DNA from: Chrysoporthe austroafricana
Taxonomy: Eukaryota; Ascomycota; Sordariomycetes; Diaporthales; Cryphonectriaceae
Assembly (NCBI GenBank): GCA_001051155.2
Contig: JYIP02000005.1
Coordinates: 558,001-622,000 of the forward strand
Direction of reading: 5' to 3'
DNA length: 64,000 nt
Shown here piece by piece: positions 12,201 to 21,384 of the stretch. Every line of letters begins with the position of its first letter. The stretch's first letter is position 1. Under the pieces are notes generated by a model that was not told the origin of the DNA, ran no database searches, and saw only the letters and a program-made list of their open reading frames with translations. A program made the position numbers and the translations under genes.

Positions 12201-12611
12201 AGCCCTGATATCACTTCCGTAGCGGCTCCGAATGGAGAGTCGACCCTGCAGGACAGCATACCCAGCCAACCGCCGGAGAATTTGGCCAGGCAAGATCCCA
12301 CAGTGTCCAGCAGTCCAGTCGTGGACCCTTCACCGCGAGCAGACAGTAGCGACAAGGACGACGACGAAGAAGAAAGCGGCCCGCGAACATCGACTCGTTG
12401 GATCCGATCCTCAGCACCATCACCTAAGGCGATGACGGTACAACGATTGGAGAGCGGCAAAAGAGCACAGAAAACCAATGCAGTAAAGCAGTCGTCGAAA
12501 GCGAGGAAGCGGAAATGGCGACAGAAGACTTGCCCGGGGGCTCACAAGGAGATCCGACAGGCCTTTGGGAGGAAAGACAGGAAGCAACAAGTGAGCGGAA
12601 GGCATATGTGA
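9204..12611 (+). CDS. Large disordered nuclear-type protein with SUMO-interaction-like motifs, possibly Dnt1-like
   Basis: One long frame of 1135 residues from ATG 9204 (A at -3); the frame is open upstream to 8865. Residues about 10-110 form the only ordered-looking part (FAFTLNLLPETRIKEVSYHA ... HVFTGLETISEELMSDETVFLIEN), a ubiquitin-like-fold pattern resembling the N-terminal domain of fungal Dnt1/Cdc14-binding proteins; this is a weak resemblance from memory. The rest is Ser/Pro/Arg-rich and disordered, with a highly basic probable coiled coil (Arg/Lys/Glu-rich, about 11,500-11,710) carrying nuclear-localisation-like clusters. Four short hydrophobic-plus-acidic stretches look like SUMO-interacting motifs: YIVISESDDE (477), VEVLSDDD (585), VVVIHGSSSEE (619), VTVVHGTSSQDE (664). 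A nuclear scaffold or regulator is the likely role; no enzyme domain is visible. A small 3' intron cannot be excluded. Confidence 0.75.
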   Translation: MSSSRKTPLEFSKRLLPVAVQILAPSARDDHPYAIGKTQPRFAFTLNLLPETRIKEVSYHAAEYAKRKLNSFVDETRLEARDRDGHVFTGLETISEELMSDETVFLIENGRDRRGREPHLHSPRQGPETKTRGRTASRTPSTTSRPSSVRKSRGKSEPRKTPSQRALEIAQGRDVPKTEPRGGLLSSNRGRRGSTLSLDIFLAQPENPPPPLIEQAQHPDASADSRRDRKSPAVNETRYDLPDDLPDAKDALALAIASQHSLPSPLSSPSLQSQDFEQVIPDSQDAQPQPRRLTEASSRLSDMASRLTPRNAPPPSEAQGRRRSTPPVKTVSSISRDNVLDGARQSSKELQSKPDPYDINAALSDEGKYSPRSTDILSNSVRRLGNSSKRRAPASLPRMRQSLPASTHTPSPARNSTITSDQTIIPSTPSARAPAPSQARAEPSSTLGSLSCSPTNHVAAALAKGQTRARRQTRPSYIVISESDDEVDEHVLQHARDQFSSSQPAQASFEASLPWSEPPLRVSKEEDPFWPVRAVGHRPPALHSSPAFKRKSEVRKRDEEADTRVLVDLDKKDGLGRIASGQLEVEVLSDDDSPPSALKSQMKTPSRTAPPPTPGRSPVVVIHGSSSEELADEVDHNGQGLRTSMSWQAPISDQWSSPSKHTAVTVVHGTSSQDESDGLPPRPDSTAGQLSDNELPIDPLPALPNDDEPDLPVLTEPQKLDSDARRAHANPPVEAPPLVDDLPETDPLIAMADYEIPPSAQVCKRRREISDEQDSRYEGAKKRARREQKARRADRERRREERKARKAQEKARLDEERKRRALEDAHRRAKKLEIMVSSPQKAAELGLELSEGYDSDQESGPSQDSSPLQRRGWPSSVEGSDNNSSLSSKGSEEGTSWRKPSKRQFSVSPQGSQESAGSGKDATTTVASAAPAPVGAAQQDKPVIQVGESPFARRHFDDWAFLEEMLGQGAHSPWEVHNRVHLTMMHAGQRGTTALAPGRSPDITSVAAPNGESTLQDSIPSQPPENLARQDPTVSSSPVVDPSPRADSSDKDDDEEESGPRTSTRWIRSSAPSPKAMTVQRLESGKRAQKTNAVKQSSKARKRKWRQKTCPGAHKEIRQAFGRKDRKQQVSGRHM

Positions 12612-12914
12612 TGTACAAGGTGGACTGAACATTCGGGCATGGAGTGCAAGGTCGAGATTACTGGTAGGTGCAGGGCCTGTATACTGTAATAGTGAACTGT
12701 CAAAAAATACGGACGTCCATGCATCAGTGATTCTGGGTCGCGGCAGTTGGCAAACATTGAAGTGTCGTCAAGTTTGGGCGAGGCGGCTTATGTAATCCAC
12801 ATCCCAGCCCTGCTCCCTGGCCTCCAGAACGTCATGCGCTCTCACTTGCTGCCGCAAATTATCGTCAGCGAACGACTCGACAGTCACCCCCAATGCACTG
12901 CAGCAACCAACAAA

Positions 12915-13338
12915 ATGTCCGGCCCAGCTGATAAGTCCGAAGACCCCTGGAACGACAAGACTAGGGAAAAGTTCAACAGGCAAGGCAGCTCGTCCTACAC
13001 CATCAAATCTAGAACAGGTCAGGCTAACCACGCGCCGCGTCCAGCAAGAGCCGGAGTGAGTGGCTCGACCCGTGCCAGGAGGCCGCTTCCAGAAGCATTC
13101 GTTGCTTGAACAGGAACGGCGGAGACAGGGCTATGTGTCAGGAGTACTTTCAGTATGTGCAGGGAGGAGCGTGGCGCTATCTTGACATTATGCTGACCGG
13201 GTTGGCAGGGCATACCGAGACTGCAAGAAGGAATGGGTAAGCGACCTCGCGGTCTTTGCGCGCGATCACGAGATGAGATAGCTGACAAGAGCACAGACAA
13301 ATAAACGCAAGGCGGAGAAGGACGGTCTCTTTAGCTGA
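12915..13338 (+). CDS. COX23: COX23-like mitochondrial twin CX9C protein (hand-built, 4 exons)
   Basis: Small intermembrane-space protein needed for cytochrome c oxidase assembly (Cox23/CHCHD7 family). Exons 12915-12979, 13045-13152, 13209-13236 and 13297-13338 join in frame to 80 residues. Exon 2 begins [15 protein letters not shown] and continues to the second motif; the two helices are [11 protein letters not shown] and CQEYFQAYRDC, each exactly CX9C, the substrate pattern of the Mia40 import/oxidation pathway. The tail is [18 protein letters not shown]. Intron 1 (12980-13044) needs a GC donor (GCAAGG), with branch site GGCTAAC and acceptor CCAG; introns 2 (13153-13208) and 3 (13237-13296) are GT-AG. 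Start ATG 12915 has A at -3. It follows the long disordered-protein gene on the same strand by about 300 bp. The reading frame, the motif spacing and the splice sites support one another, so the model is firm except for the GC-AG intron. Confidence 0.88.
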
Positions 13339-13644
13339 GGTGCACAGTCTCCTATCTCACAGACCAAAGTCTCATCATAAAACAATATTAATGTTACCAT
13401 GCGCCGCACCTCTGGTTCAATACAGCCCATCTGGGCGGGGCCACCCCCCGGACGGGATTTCCGTTCAGTCACTCTTGTCGTATCTGCAATACGCCGATCC
13501 ATCTCCACCTGTTCTCCGAGTCTGCTGACGGCGCCTCTCTTCTGTTGCTCCCAACGTAACCGTGATCGGACCGCGCCACTGCACCATGCTCTTCCTTGTC
13601 TTCTCCTAAGCCGCTGTCATCTTTGCTACTATCTTTGTTGGCTA

Positions 13645-14070
13645 CTATCTCGGCAGCTTTGCGTGCAGATTCTTCACGATGGGACCCTCCTCACCCCGAA
13701 TTGAGATCCAACCACATCTTGTGCTCAGGCCACAGGGTGAAGCTATTAGTCTAGTTGTTAAGGCTTCATCATACTGTTTCCGATAAGTCTCCTCTCTGGT
13801 CTTGCAGTATTCAGAAACCCAATAATTGTACCTGAGATATTCCAGCCATATCGACAGCTCGTCTTGCTGTAGATAGTCTGCCAGAGGCTTGAAGGTGTAT
13901 CGTAAGCCGTAACAGTCGAGGACAGTACGCCTTATAGTATCAGCATACGCTATTAGGCTGCTATCTGTCTGGGTCCGCTTGAAAGCCTGAAAGCCCGCAA
14001 GCCCTCTTCCGAAAGCGGAAGATACGTCCGGCCGTGGCGGCGATAGTTCTTTCGTACAACACTTTGCCAC
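13645..14070 (-). pseudogene. Fragment of a conserved-looking fungal hypothetical protein
   Basis: A 141-codon open frame whose middle part (ADTIRRTVLDCYGLRYTFKPLADYLQQDELSIWLEYLRYNYWVSEYCK, about 13,800-13,960; shown only as positions and key motif LADYLQQDELSIWLEYL) has the amphipathic, aromatic-rich look of a real protein. It resembles fungal hypothetical proteins with a WLEYL.YEYW-type motif seen next to repeats. The start lies in poor context and neighbouring frames are closed, so this is probably a decayed fragment rather than a full gene. Function unknown. Confidence 0.3.
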
Positions 14071-14549
14071 CTACGGAATAAATCCTACCTGCCAACCTGC
14101 TTTGTGAATACGATCGGACAATTCCAGTCTGATGGTATCGTGAAGAAGGGCAGGAGCATCAAGCCTCCGTGTCTCCGTGCCTTGGCTCAGTCTCTCACGT
14201 CCGCACCTGATCACGCAATTGATCTGGGGTTGCGGCCCAGAAGCGTATTTTGTTCGATTCTAGCACCACGGATTCATCTGTCATCTCCCACCGCCCAGCA
14301 CGCTCAACAACCCGCGTGTACTGAAGCGTCGAGCTTCCGTTTATGGACTCGACCTTATAGATATCCGAACCGGCCCATAGTATGGCGTAAAAGGAAAATA
14401 CTGGTAATATTGTGTTCGAAGCTGGCAATCCATGAGATGGCAATCCCTCATTCTCAGATGCTCGAAAAGATAGCTATATGCCTATCAGCCTCTACGAAGA
14501 CCTGGTAGCGTATAGGGACTTACATCTGTGGTACTGGGATCTCTGTATA

Positions 14550-15063
14550 CGCTTCCGGTTCCTCTATCGTCATGTTGATTTGTACTTGGTAGCTAAGTCA
14601 TGTCAAGGATGCTCTGTACGTCTCAGAATGATGACATTATAGTTACCATGGTGCGTAAATAAACTAGCTGAATTGATTCTTTTGACGGAATACAATCGTC
14701 TGGGAAATACAAGGCGTGACTTATGGCGGAAGACTCGTCGTTGCTCGGGGAGGGCAAGAGAATAAGGTAGAAAAATGGCCGGGTTTCTCCCCAATTTAGG
14801 CAATAGAGTATGGGCTTTTACGGATACCGTAGCAATGAATCTATAGTGAATTTTCATGATCCGTGATAAGCAGTCCGTGACGAGATTCATGAGCAGTCCG
14901 TGACGAGGTTCATGAGCAGTCCGTGACGAGGTTCATGAGCAGTCCGTGACGAGGTTCATGAGCAGTCCGTAACGAGGTTCATGAGCAGTCCGTAACGAGG
15001 TTCATGAGCAGTTAGTGATATTCATAAGCAGTCCGTGACGAGCATATATGAGCCCGTAACGAG
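14550..15063 (+). repeat. Dispersed repeat family R1, copy 1, with 23-bp minisatellite
   Basis: The unique part (about 14,550-14,865) aligns by eye with 22,175-22,500 (landmarks: AATTTGT, TAGTTA, CAAGGCGTG, GACTCGTCGTT) and, inverted, with 29,490-29,600 (landmark GGATACCGTAGCAATGAAT). It is followed by a 23-bp tandem array: six clean units at 14,870-15,007 and two or three degenerate units to 15,063. Each unit holds the core CAGTCCGTGACGAG; units 5 and 6 share a G-to-A change (CCGTAACG). No coding capacity is visible. Confidence 0.8.
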
Positions 15064-15175
15064 GCCCGGCCGCCGCGAGTAGTCCCTCTTCAGCGCCCGG
15101 TAGGCGTCCGGAGCTGCCTCTCCGCCCGTCTGATGAAGGCACCATTGATGATAGCAAAGCTCCCCTGGCGGAAGA
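15064..15175 (-). pseudogene. Duplicated fragment of the orphan gene at 29,983-31,170
   Basis: About 110 bp matching 30,903-31,010 with only scattered differences (shared landmarks: AGCGCCCGGTAGGCGTC, AGCTGCCTCTCCGCCC, ATGAAGGC-CCATT). It abuts the minisatellite directly. A missing C (GTCCGGAG for GTCCCGGAG) breaks the reading frame. It corresponds to residues about 55-90 of the parent protein. It is GC-rich within AT-rich surroundings, so it appears younger than the flanking repeats. Confidence 0.85.
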
Positions 15176-16656
15176 AAAGAAATTGCAAGATCCGGACCTA
15201 ACTGTCGTGTTGGGCTAGTTATATATGCCGCCTATCTACTAGGAGCTGTTAAACGGTACGGGCTGCTCAGGCCTCCTGAAGGATGCTTGATCAAATACTG
15301 AGCCAAGCTTTCTAGGAAGGGATAGTACCCATTCCTGATTGCGAACTTCGAAACCAGTAATCCTTCTGTACTAGATTGGCTAGATAGAACGCAGATAAGA
15401 TACTACTTTGGAAACTAAGACTATCGCCAATATTCAGAAGAAGCATATATTAAGTAAGGAATCTATCCGAGCTTTTAGCATCCCAGCATCTCAGCTGCGA
15501 CGAGTGATATGCTAAGGGAAAGTACTAAAAAGGGATAATATTGATATCTTGACTTATAAGATCCGCTATCGTTCACGTAAATGTACTTGCAATTCTATCA
15601 GACCAGAATACAGAGCCGTAATTCGCGCGATCGAGAACGGCAGCACATCTGTGATCAAAGTCCGGCAGAACGGCCTTGTGATCTTAGGGCTCAAAGCAGC
15701 AGTCCAAGTCCGAGCAGTTCTACTTAATGAAGCGCAAAGTCTCGGGAGTCGTTGTGAGCTATCCCACAGGACGTGCGCCCTACATTCTGGACTCCGAGGG
15801 CATCGCGACACTGCGAACTCTTGATCACGGCAGCAGAGAGCGTGTGACAGAGAGCTTTCGCCAAAAACAAAGGGAAAAAAGGAGGGGGGGACCAGCAAGG
15901 CCGGCAACAGCGTCTACGTGGATGGACTTGAACAGGAAAGGGTGCGCAAATCCCCTAATATTGAGTCTACTCCAGCGCAATGTATCTTATCATATAGGAA
16001 GCTATCACTATCTAGATCAAAACCTAGCGCAGATGGTGAACGTGTCCGTATACAATAGTGGAAGCCATATGCGTGCCGGTGTCCGGGTTTGGTGACAAAA
16101 TGCACTTATCAGGGACTTGGGAGTGGGCCTGAGAAAGCGCATGCTCTCAGATAGCAGAGCGGAGGCTAGATGCTGAGACGTGACAGTGTTCGCTAAACTT
16201 AGAAAAGAGCACCCGTAAGTCGACGGTGATGGGAAAGTGGAAATTGGATAAGAAGATAGATGTTGAGAGCCGCAGGTGGACGTAGTTGCAATAAGAGTGT
16301 CTGTCTGCCTGGCCTGTACGCACGGGCCAAGCTGGTGGTCTCCCGCTCGCTCGTACAGTACCCAGTAAAGCAGCTCACCAAAACTCTTCCACCTACAACT
16401 CTGAACCACGCACTTCGTACATCGCCCTAAAAATCCACCTCCTCGGTTTCCTGGAAATACTTCTCCCCTATTCGTCTCACTTGTACGATCTGCTGGTCGA
16501 CTGTGCGTCAGCGGCCGCCTGGATTTTTTTTTGGGGGGGGGCCGCGTGTGGTTCCACTGAGACGCCACTGAGACGCTCGCTGTACCACCGGTAAACATCA
16601 CAGCAAAGCACGAGGCGACCACCAGCTCGGCGGCTGCTGCTGGAGGCCGACTCATC
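15176..16656. other. Gene-free stretch, AT-rich then neutral
   Basis: No conserved frame recognised. Short open frames at 15,549-15,824 (+) and 15,727-16,095 (+) lack recognisable motifs. The last 400 bp should hold the promoter of the NAA25 gene; a run TTTTTTTTGGGGGGGGG lies at about 16,526-16,542. Confidence 0.5.
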
Positions 16657-19600
16657 ATGTCCGCCTATAACAGGTACTACAGGCCTGCTCTCAAGAACAG
16701 TGTCGAGGTCCAGCTCCAGACGGCTTTTAACGAGGGCCTTTGGCAGTCAGTCATCAGGCTCGCTGCCCAGCGGTACAAGACCAAGAAGGACCCCTATTAT
16801 GAGGTGTGTGGACTAGTGATAACTAGAGTGTATTGCCTCGATTCATTTTCTGATCCTCCTTTGTAGGCAATCAGGGTCTGTGCAGAGTCTCAGATGGATA
16901 CGGTGACTGAGAAGTCAGCAGTCGTGATAGCCGTCGATGCTCTGGTCAGGGACAAGACAGCCGCCCTGGACATCGACTCCATTGAGTTGTACGAGTGGGC
17001 TTTCCAGGACGCCGGGTTTCCATTCGACTTTTCTCAGACCATCGGGACGCTTCGTGCAAGGTGGGCCAAGGCGAACCCCACCGGTCCGGCGGTTGTCGAA
17101 TGTCTCGAGGCTTGTGTCGTAGCGTGGGACCTCGTCAATGCTCAGCAGGTATGATGGCTGTGTCTCGGCCACAGGGTCTCTGGCTGCCTTGACTGACGAG
17201 CTCAGATCGCTGCAATTCTGGACAGGGTACAACCGGCAAATAATGACGGCAAGAGCTTGTTCTGGAGCATCACGCTCACACATCTCCTTGCAGTAAGTCC
17301 CCTTCACGGCCAGCGCTCATCGCAGTTGTGCTGACAGGAATAGACAAGCCCACAATGCCCCGAGAATATGTCAGCTGTGTTTAGCAAACTTGCTCGGCTG
17401 CAACTCGAAAAGGCTGCCAGTGCCACAACGGCGGTACGGCATGTCCCACGTTGTCTTGATGCTGGCTTTACTGACATTCTACGCAGGCACTCGCCGGCAA
17501 GGCACCCTCTCGCGGCTTACGCGAAGAGGAAGAAATCAATCTTTACTACCGGATCATCGGCAAAGATGCCTATCTAAAATCTGCCAGCGACAAGACAAGT
17601 GCCCTTAGTGTCTTCAAGCAATTCGACCAGGGCCGCAAGTACCTCGTCATCGAGAGCCTCGGATCCTTCAAGGTAGCTGGTGACTGGGACAACGTCTACA
17701 GCCTGTGCGAATACGCTCTAAGCAGGCAGGATGAGGACGGCCCCCCTTCTTTCCTGGCATTCGACATGCGGATATGGAAGTTGTTCATCAAAGCAGCGTC
17801 CATGAGGTCAGATGTCGAAAGGTGAGTCGATCTCATTTTGATTTTCCATAGCAGGCGTTTCCGGATGACTGACAGGCGGTGGAGTGCCTTCAATGACGCC
17901 GCGGCGATACTGGACAAGTTCGTCTCGACTACCGGCAAAGTGGCACCGATGTATAAGAAAAACATCGGCCTTGTCACTCTCGAACTTGCCTTCCAGGGTC
18001 CCTCCAGCCTACTCTCGGGCGTCACCAGTCCCGAAAAAGCGTCTCCTCGTGTCGTCACACTATACGTGATCATAGAGCAGACTCTCTTCCAGCGAGCCGC
18101 CTTCGATGATGTCAAGGAGTATGTTGGTCAGCTGTCATTCGATGAAGCTAAATACTTCATCAATAACTTCTCGAGGACACTGCTTAGAAGCGTGAGTCCC
18201 CCACTCGTGCCCGTTATGTATTAGCCAAATCTGACGATCGTACAGACCTCGGACGAGCAGAGGAGAATTCTGGTTAGCGTACTTGAGGCCAAGTTCCGGT
18301 ACCTTCTCACAACGTGCCCTCTGACACTAGAGCACGTTGTCGTGGTCGGCGAGGCGGAACAGCCACGACTCAAGTGCAAATTCTGCTGTGCATCGACGGA
18401 CGGAGACTGCAGAACGTGTCTCGAGAATGTAGCGTCTACGGCACTGTCAGCATACGAGGTCCTCGAGAAGGACCCGGACCATTTGAAGGGACTCGACAAA
18501 GACCCGCGAATCGATCTCGCTCTGGTTGCAGCATCGGCACTGCTCAAACTCAGCGGCCTCTCCCCATCACCAGTTCAGACGTCGTCCAAACTTCCACGCC
18601 TGAGCAACGTCGACGTGTCAAGACTGCTGCAGGCGGTCGTCATACTTGCAGCACAGCTCACAAGAACACCCAACGAAGTTCCTCTGCGCCTGCTGCTCGT
18701 CCAGCTTTATCTCCTCCTCGGCTGCGGCTCTCTTGCATACCAAACATGGCTGCCAATGGATGTCAAGCGGACTATCCAGGATGCGCTTAGTCCGCTATTC
18801 TTCGATCGGATCTCCAGCATATCACCCGGTGTGTTCCAACAGAGCCGACATCCACCCACTGAACCATTGACCTCGTACTACTCCGGATGTCTACGCGATG
18901 AGTCTCCGGTTAAGATCTGGGATGCCTTTAAAGCAGGCAGCTATACGTCTATCCTTGACATGGCGGAGTATTCGGACAGGTTACGGAGGAGTTGCACCCT
19001 TGTGATGACGGTCGTCGAGGAGAGGAGGGCCACCCGAGGGTTCGGTGGACGGCTCGACGGGGGAATTGAGCAATCGCATCTGCTCGGTGAGTCAACCCAG
19101 CCGCAATACACCTGAAAACTGCTGACCTGCGACAGCTCACATCACTGACGACACGACATTTGTGAACGCCATCGACCATGGCTCGTTTCCTAACCTCGAG
19201 AGCCCACAAAGCGCTCCGCTCTACGAAATCGTGAAGATCGGACCGGAGCTCTCTTCTGAGCGCTGCCGCCTCGCCCTGCTAGCAGAGCAATTCATTGACG
19301 CCGTCACCTACAAACCGCCTAAAGATTACAAACCCAGCAAGGCAAACGACGTAGCGCTCGGAGACCGCGCTTACCTAGCGGAAATATTTACCCGCCTTCA
19401 TGAATCCCTCACTACTGTCCTCCTCAAGTCCTCCGACATTGCCGCCAAGCTCACCAGCGCAGAACACAGCTTCTACACTGCCATCAGCTTCCTCTCTGCA
19501 CTGCTGCGGACGGCACTTGAGACGCCCAAGTCAGGGCCCTCGCCAGCGACTTTATCCACCACCATCACGGGGATCAAGTCTATCCTCGCGTCGTTCCGGA

Positions 19601-20064
19601 TGGATTTCACCTCCGTACCACCGCAGCTGGCCAAGCTAGAAACGCCCGGCGTGCTCCAGTCTTTGACGAACCCCCACACGCTCTCCCTCCTCCGGGAGAC
19701 CGCCCTCGCCACCAAACAAGCAGCTGCCCTGGTCCTAGCCCTAAACGCAGCCGAGCAAGCCCGCGACCGCTCCGGCAAGTCAAATCTCCACAAGGACGCC
19801 GTGGCGGAGGCGAAGGCCCTGGACGAGTTCGCAACCAAGACGCTTTCGGAGGTGAGGGACCGGGTTAAGGAGCTGAAGGGCGCGTTGGGGCAGGGAGGCT
19901 GGCTGGATCGCGTCGAAGGGTGGATGGTCCCGGAGGAGGGCGACAAGCTAGGAGAGTTGGTCAGGGATGTGGCGGGTGCGGCCGAGGTGGAGGAGTGGGC
20001 CGGCAAGGTCGTGGAAAGCTGGAGGGAGGGGGTGAAGGGGTTCGGGATGGTGAAGTGGGAATAG
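16657..20064 (+). CDS. NAA25: N-terminal acetyltransferase B auxiliary subunit (NAA25/Mdm20), 8 exons
   Basis: Ribosome-anchoring auxiliary subunit of NatB, which with Naa20 acetylates nascent proteins starting Met-Asp/Glu/Asn/Gln; in yeast its loss affects actin cables and mitochondrial inheritance (MDM20). Exons 16657-16803, 16867-17148, 17206-17292, 17344-17433, 17487-17821, 17876-18191, 18246-19086 and 19136-20064 join in frame to 1008 residues, the usual size in filamentous fungi. All seven introns are GT-AG and 51-63 bp. The start MSAYNRYYRPALKNSVE leads into helical TPR-like repeats (AFNEGLWQSVIRLAAQRYKTK, ELYEWAFQDAGF, YEVLEKDPDHL). A CKFC...CRTC cysteine cluster lies in exon 7 near 18,377-18,420, as in the family's zinc-like centre. 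No membrane segment. Convergent with the ILM1-like gene, 535 bp between stop codons. Family assignment is from overall pattern, good but not verified by search. Confidence 0.9.
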
Positions 20065-20599
20065 ATATCACGCCCGAGAGCTGAATAAGAGCAACTGGTG
20101 ACATGCCCAAAATTGCCCTGCCTGGCCACGTTCGAAAGAGGACTATGAGATGTGGGATCTTATTGTCGATATGAAATGGGTATATCCGTAACTTAGAATG
20201 TGGTCCTGGAAATCAGCTGCTTGCCTTGCCACATCCACCCATGCCGATACAATCTGACCGCCTAGCCTGTCCGGAACAACTTGATAATGGAAAAAAAAGG
20301 AAGCGAACTCCTTGCGATGCAGCCCAGTCCCTTCCAGCCCATGCCGACCCATGAAATTTTCCGTCTCTGCAATTCTCTATTTGCCTGTCCCAATGCCGGA
20401 ATCATCCCATACGGCCAGAGTAGCCTCGCTGCGGTCCGGACCCGGCAGGATCCATAGCATGTACCGGTACACGCCCGCAGAAGCCCGGCATCTCGACGAC
20501 AAGCCTCACTTCCCTTCGTAAGTGCGGCTTGCGCAAGACTCAGGCCCTTGCCCTCGCCGTCCGAACCTGGGCGGGCCCCGGGAACCCCCGCCACCAACC
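20065..20599. other. Convergent intergenic region
   Basis: Shared 3' region of NAA25 (+) and the ILM1-like gene (-). No gene or structured repeat seen. Open frames here are shadows or chance. Confidence 0.6.
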
Positions 20600-21384
20600 T
20601 CACCTCCAACTCTGGCTCCCCCTCCTCTTCGCTTTCTTCAACATCAGCTCCCGCGCCTCCTCCCTCAGCGTGACCCAGACCCACAGCCAGCTCATGGTCT
20701 CGACGAAGATGAAGACGAAGAAGACGCGGTTCTTGAGCCCGTCGCCGCCCCAGCCGGAGGGCTGGTAGTTCGGGTTGTGGGCGTGTGCGATCGGGTGGGA
20801 CATCCAGCCCCGGGAGGTGTCGGCGCGGTAGATGGGGCTCGACGAGCTGAAGAGGAAGGTGTACAGGAGGAGGGAGAAGGTGATGAGGAAGCGGATGGGT
20901 GCTGCGGCGGAAGGGAACTTGTCAGCTCATTCTCGCCGTGAGAAAGAAAAAGAAGAGGAGGGGCAGAGTATGGATGACAGTGTTGGGGTTGGACTGCGCA
21001 CCTTGTGTCCCCCAGTGGTAGACCAGACAGATCTCCTCCGGCATGCTGAGAGTGACGAGATCTGTGAATCCCCAGATTGCGAGGATGACGGCCAGGAAGG
21101 CGAGGGCGGGGGATCGCGACTCGAAGGCGCGCTCGTACGGCTGGGGGGTGTAGTACTGCCCGTCAGCTCAAAGACCTGCCCCTTTCCGCCCCGGGGAATG
21201 TCATGCGCGTGGGCGTCGAGAAAGGGGGAAGGGCAGGGGAGCGTACCATGCCAGTGGCCTCGCCAAGGATGAACACCAGAGCCTGGTCGGCGACCGTGCC
21301 CGGGTTGGTCAGGAGGAAGAAGCCGAGGGTGACGTGGAAGAGCGAGAGGGAGGTCAGGATTGTCTTGGCGGATATGAGCGCCAT
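20600..21384 (-). CDS. ILM1: ILM1-like multi-pass membrane protein (hand-built, 3 exons)
   Basis: Homologue-like of Increased Loss of Mitochondrial DNA 1, an ER-associated membrane protein family of fungi whose yeast loss lowers mtDNA stability; the biochemical role is unknown. Exons on the minus strand: 21384-21247, 21155-21002 and 20901-20600; they join to 197 residues, the usual length. The start is MALISAKTILTSLSLFHV, followed by four hydrophobic segments: about residues 5-25, 58-80, 100-118 and 155-175. Family-like stretches are FFLLTNPGTVADQALV, LVTLSMPEEICLVYHWGTQ and WGGDGLKNRVFFVFIF. Both introns are GT-AG (91 and 100 bp). The C-terminus is basic (KKAKRRGS). Identification rests on the match of start, length and the PEEICLVYHWG motif to the fungal ILM1 pattern as remembered. 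Confidence 0.82.

Noticed and set aside
14870..15063. CRISPR-like array of 23-bp repeats
   Set aside because: Units are directly adjacent without unique spacers, and the genome is fungal; it is a minisatellite.
16017..16658. 213-codon minus-strand frame upstream of NAA25
   Set aside because: Low-complexity, no motif, overlaps the promoter of a well-supported gene.
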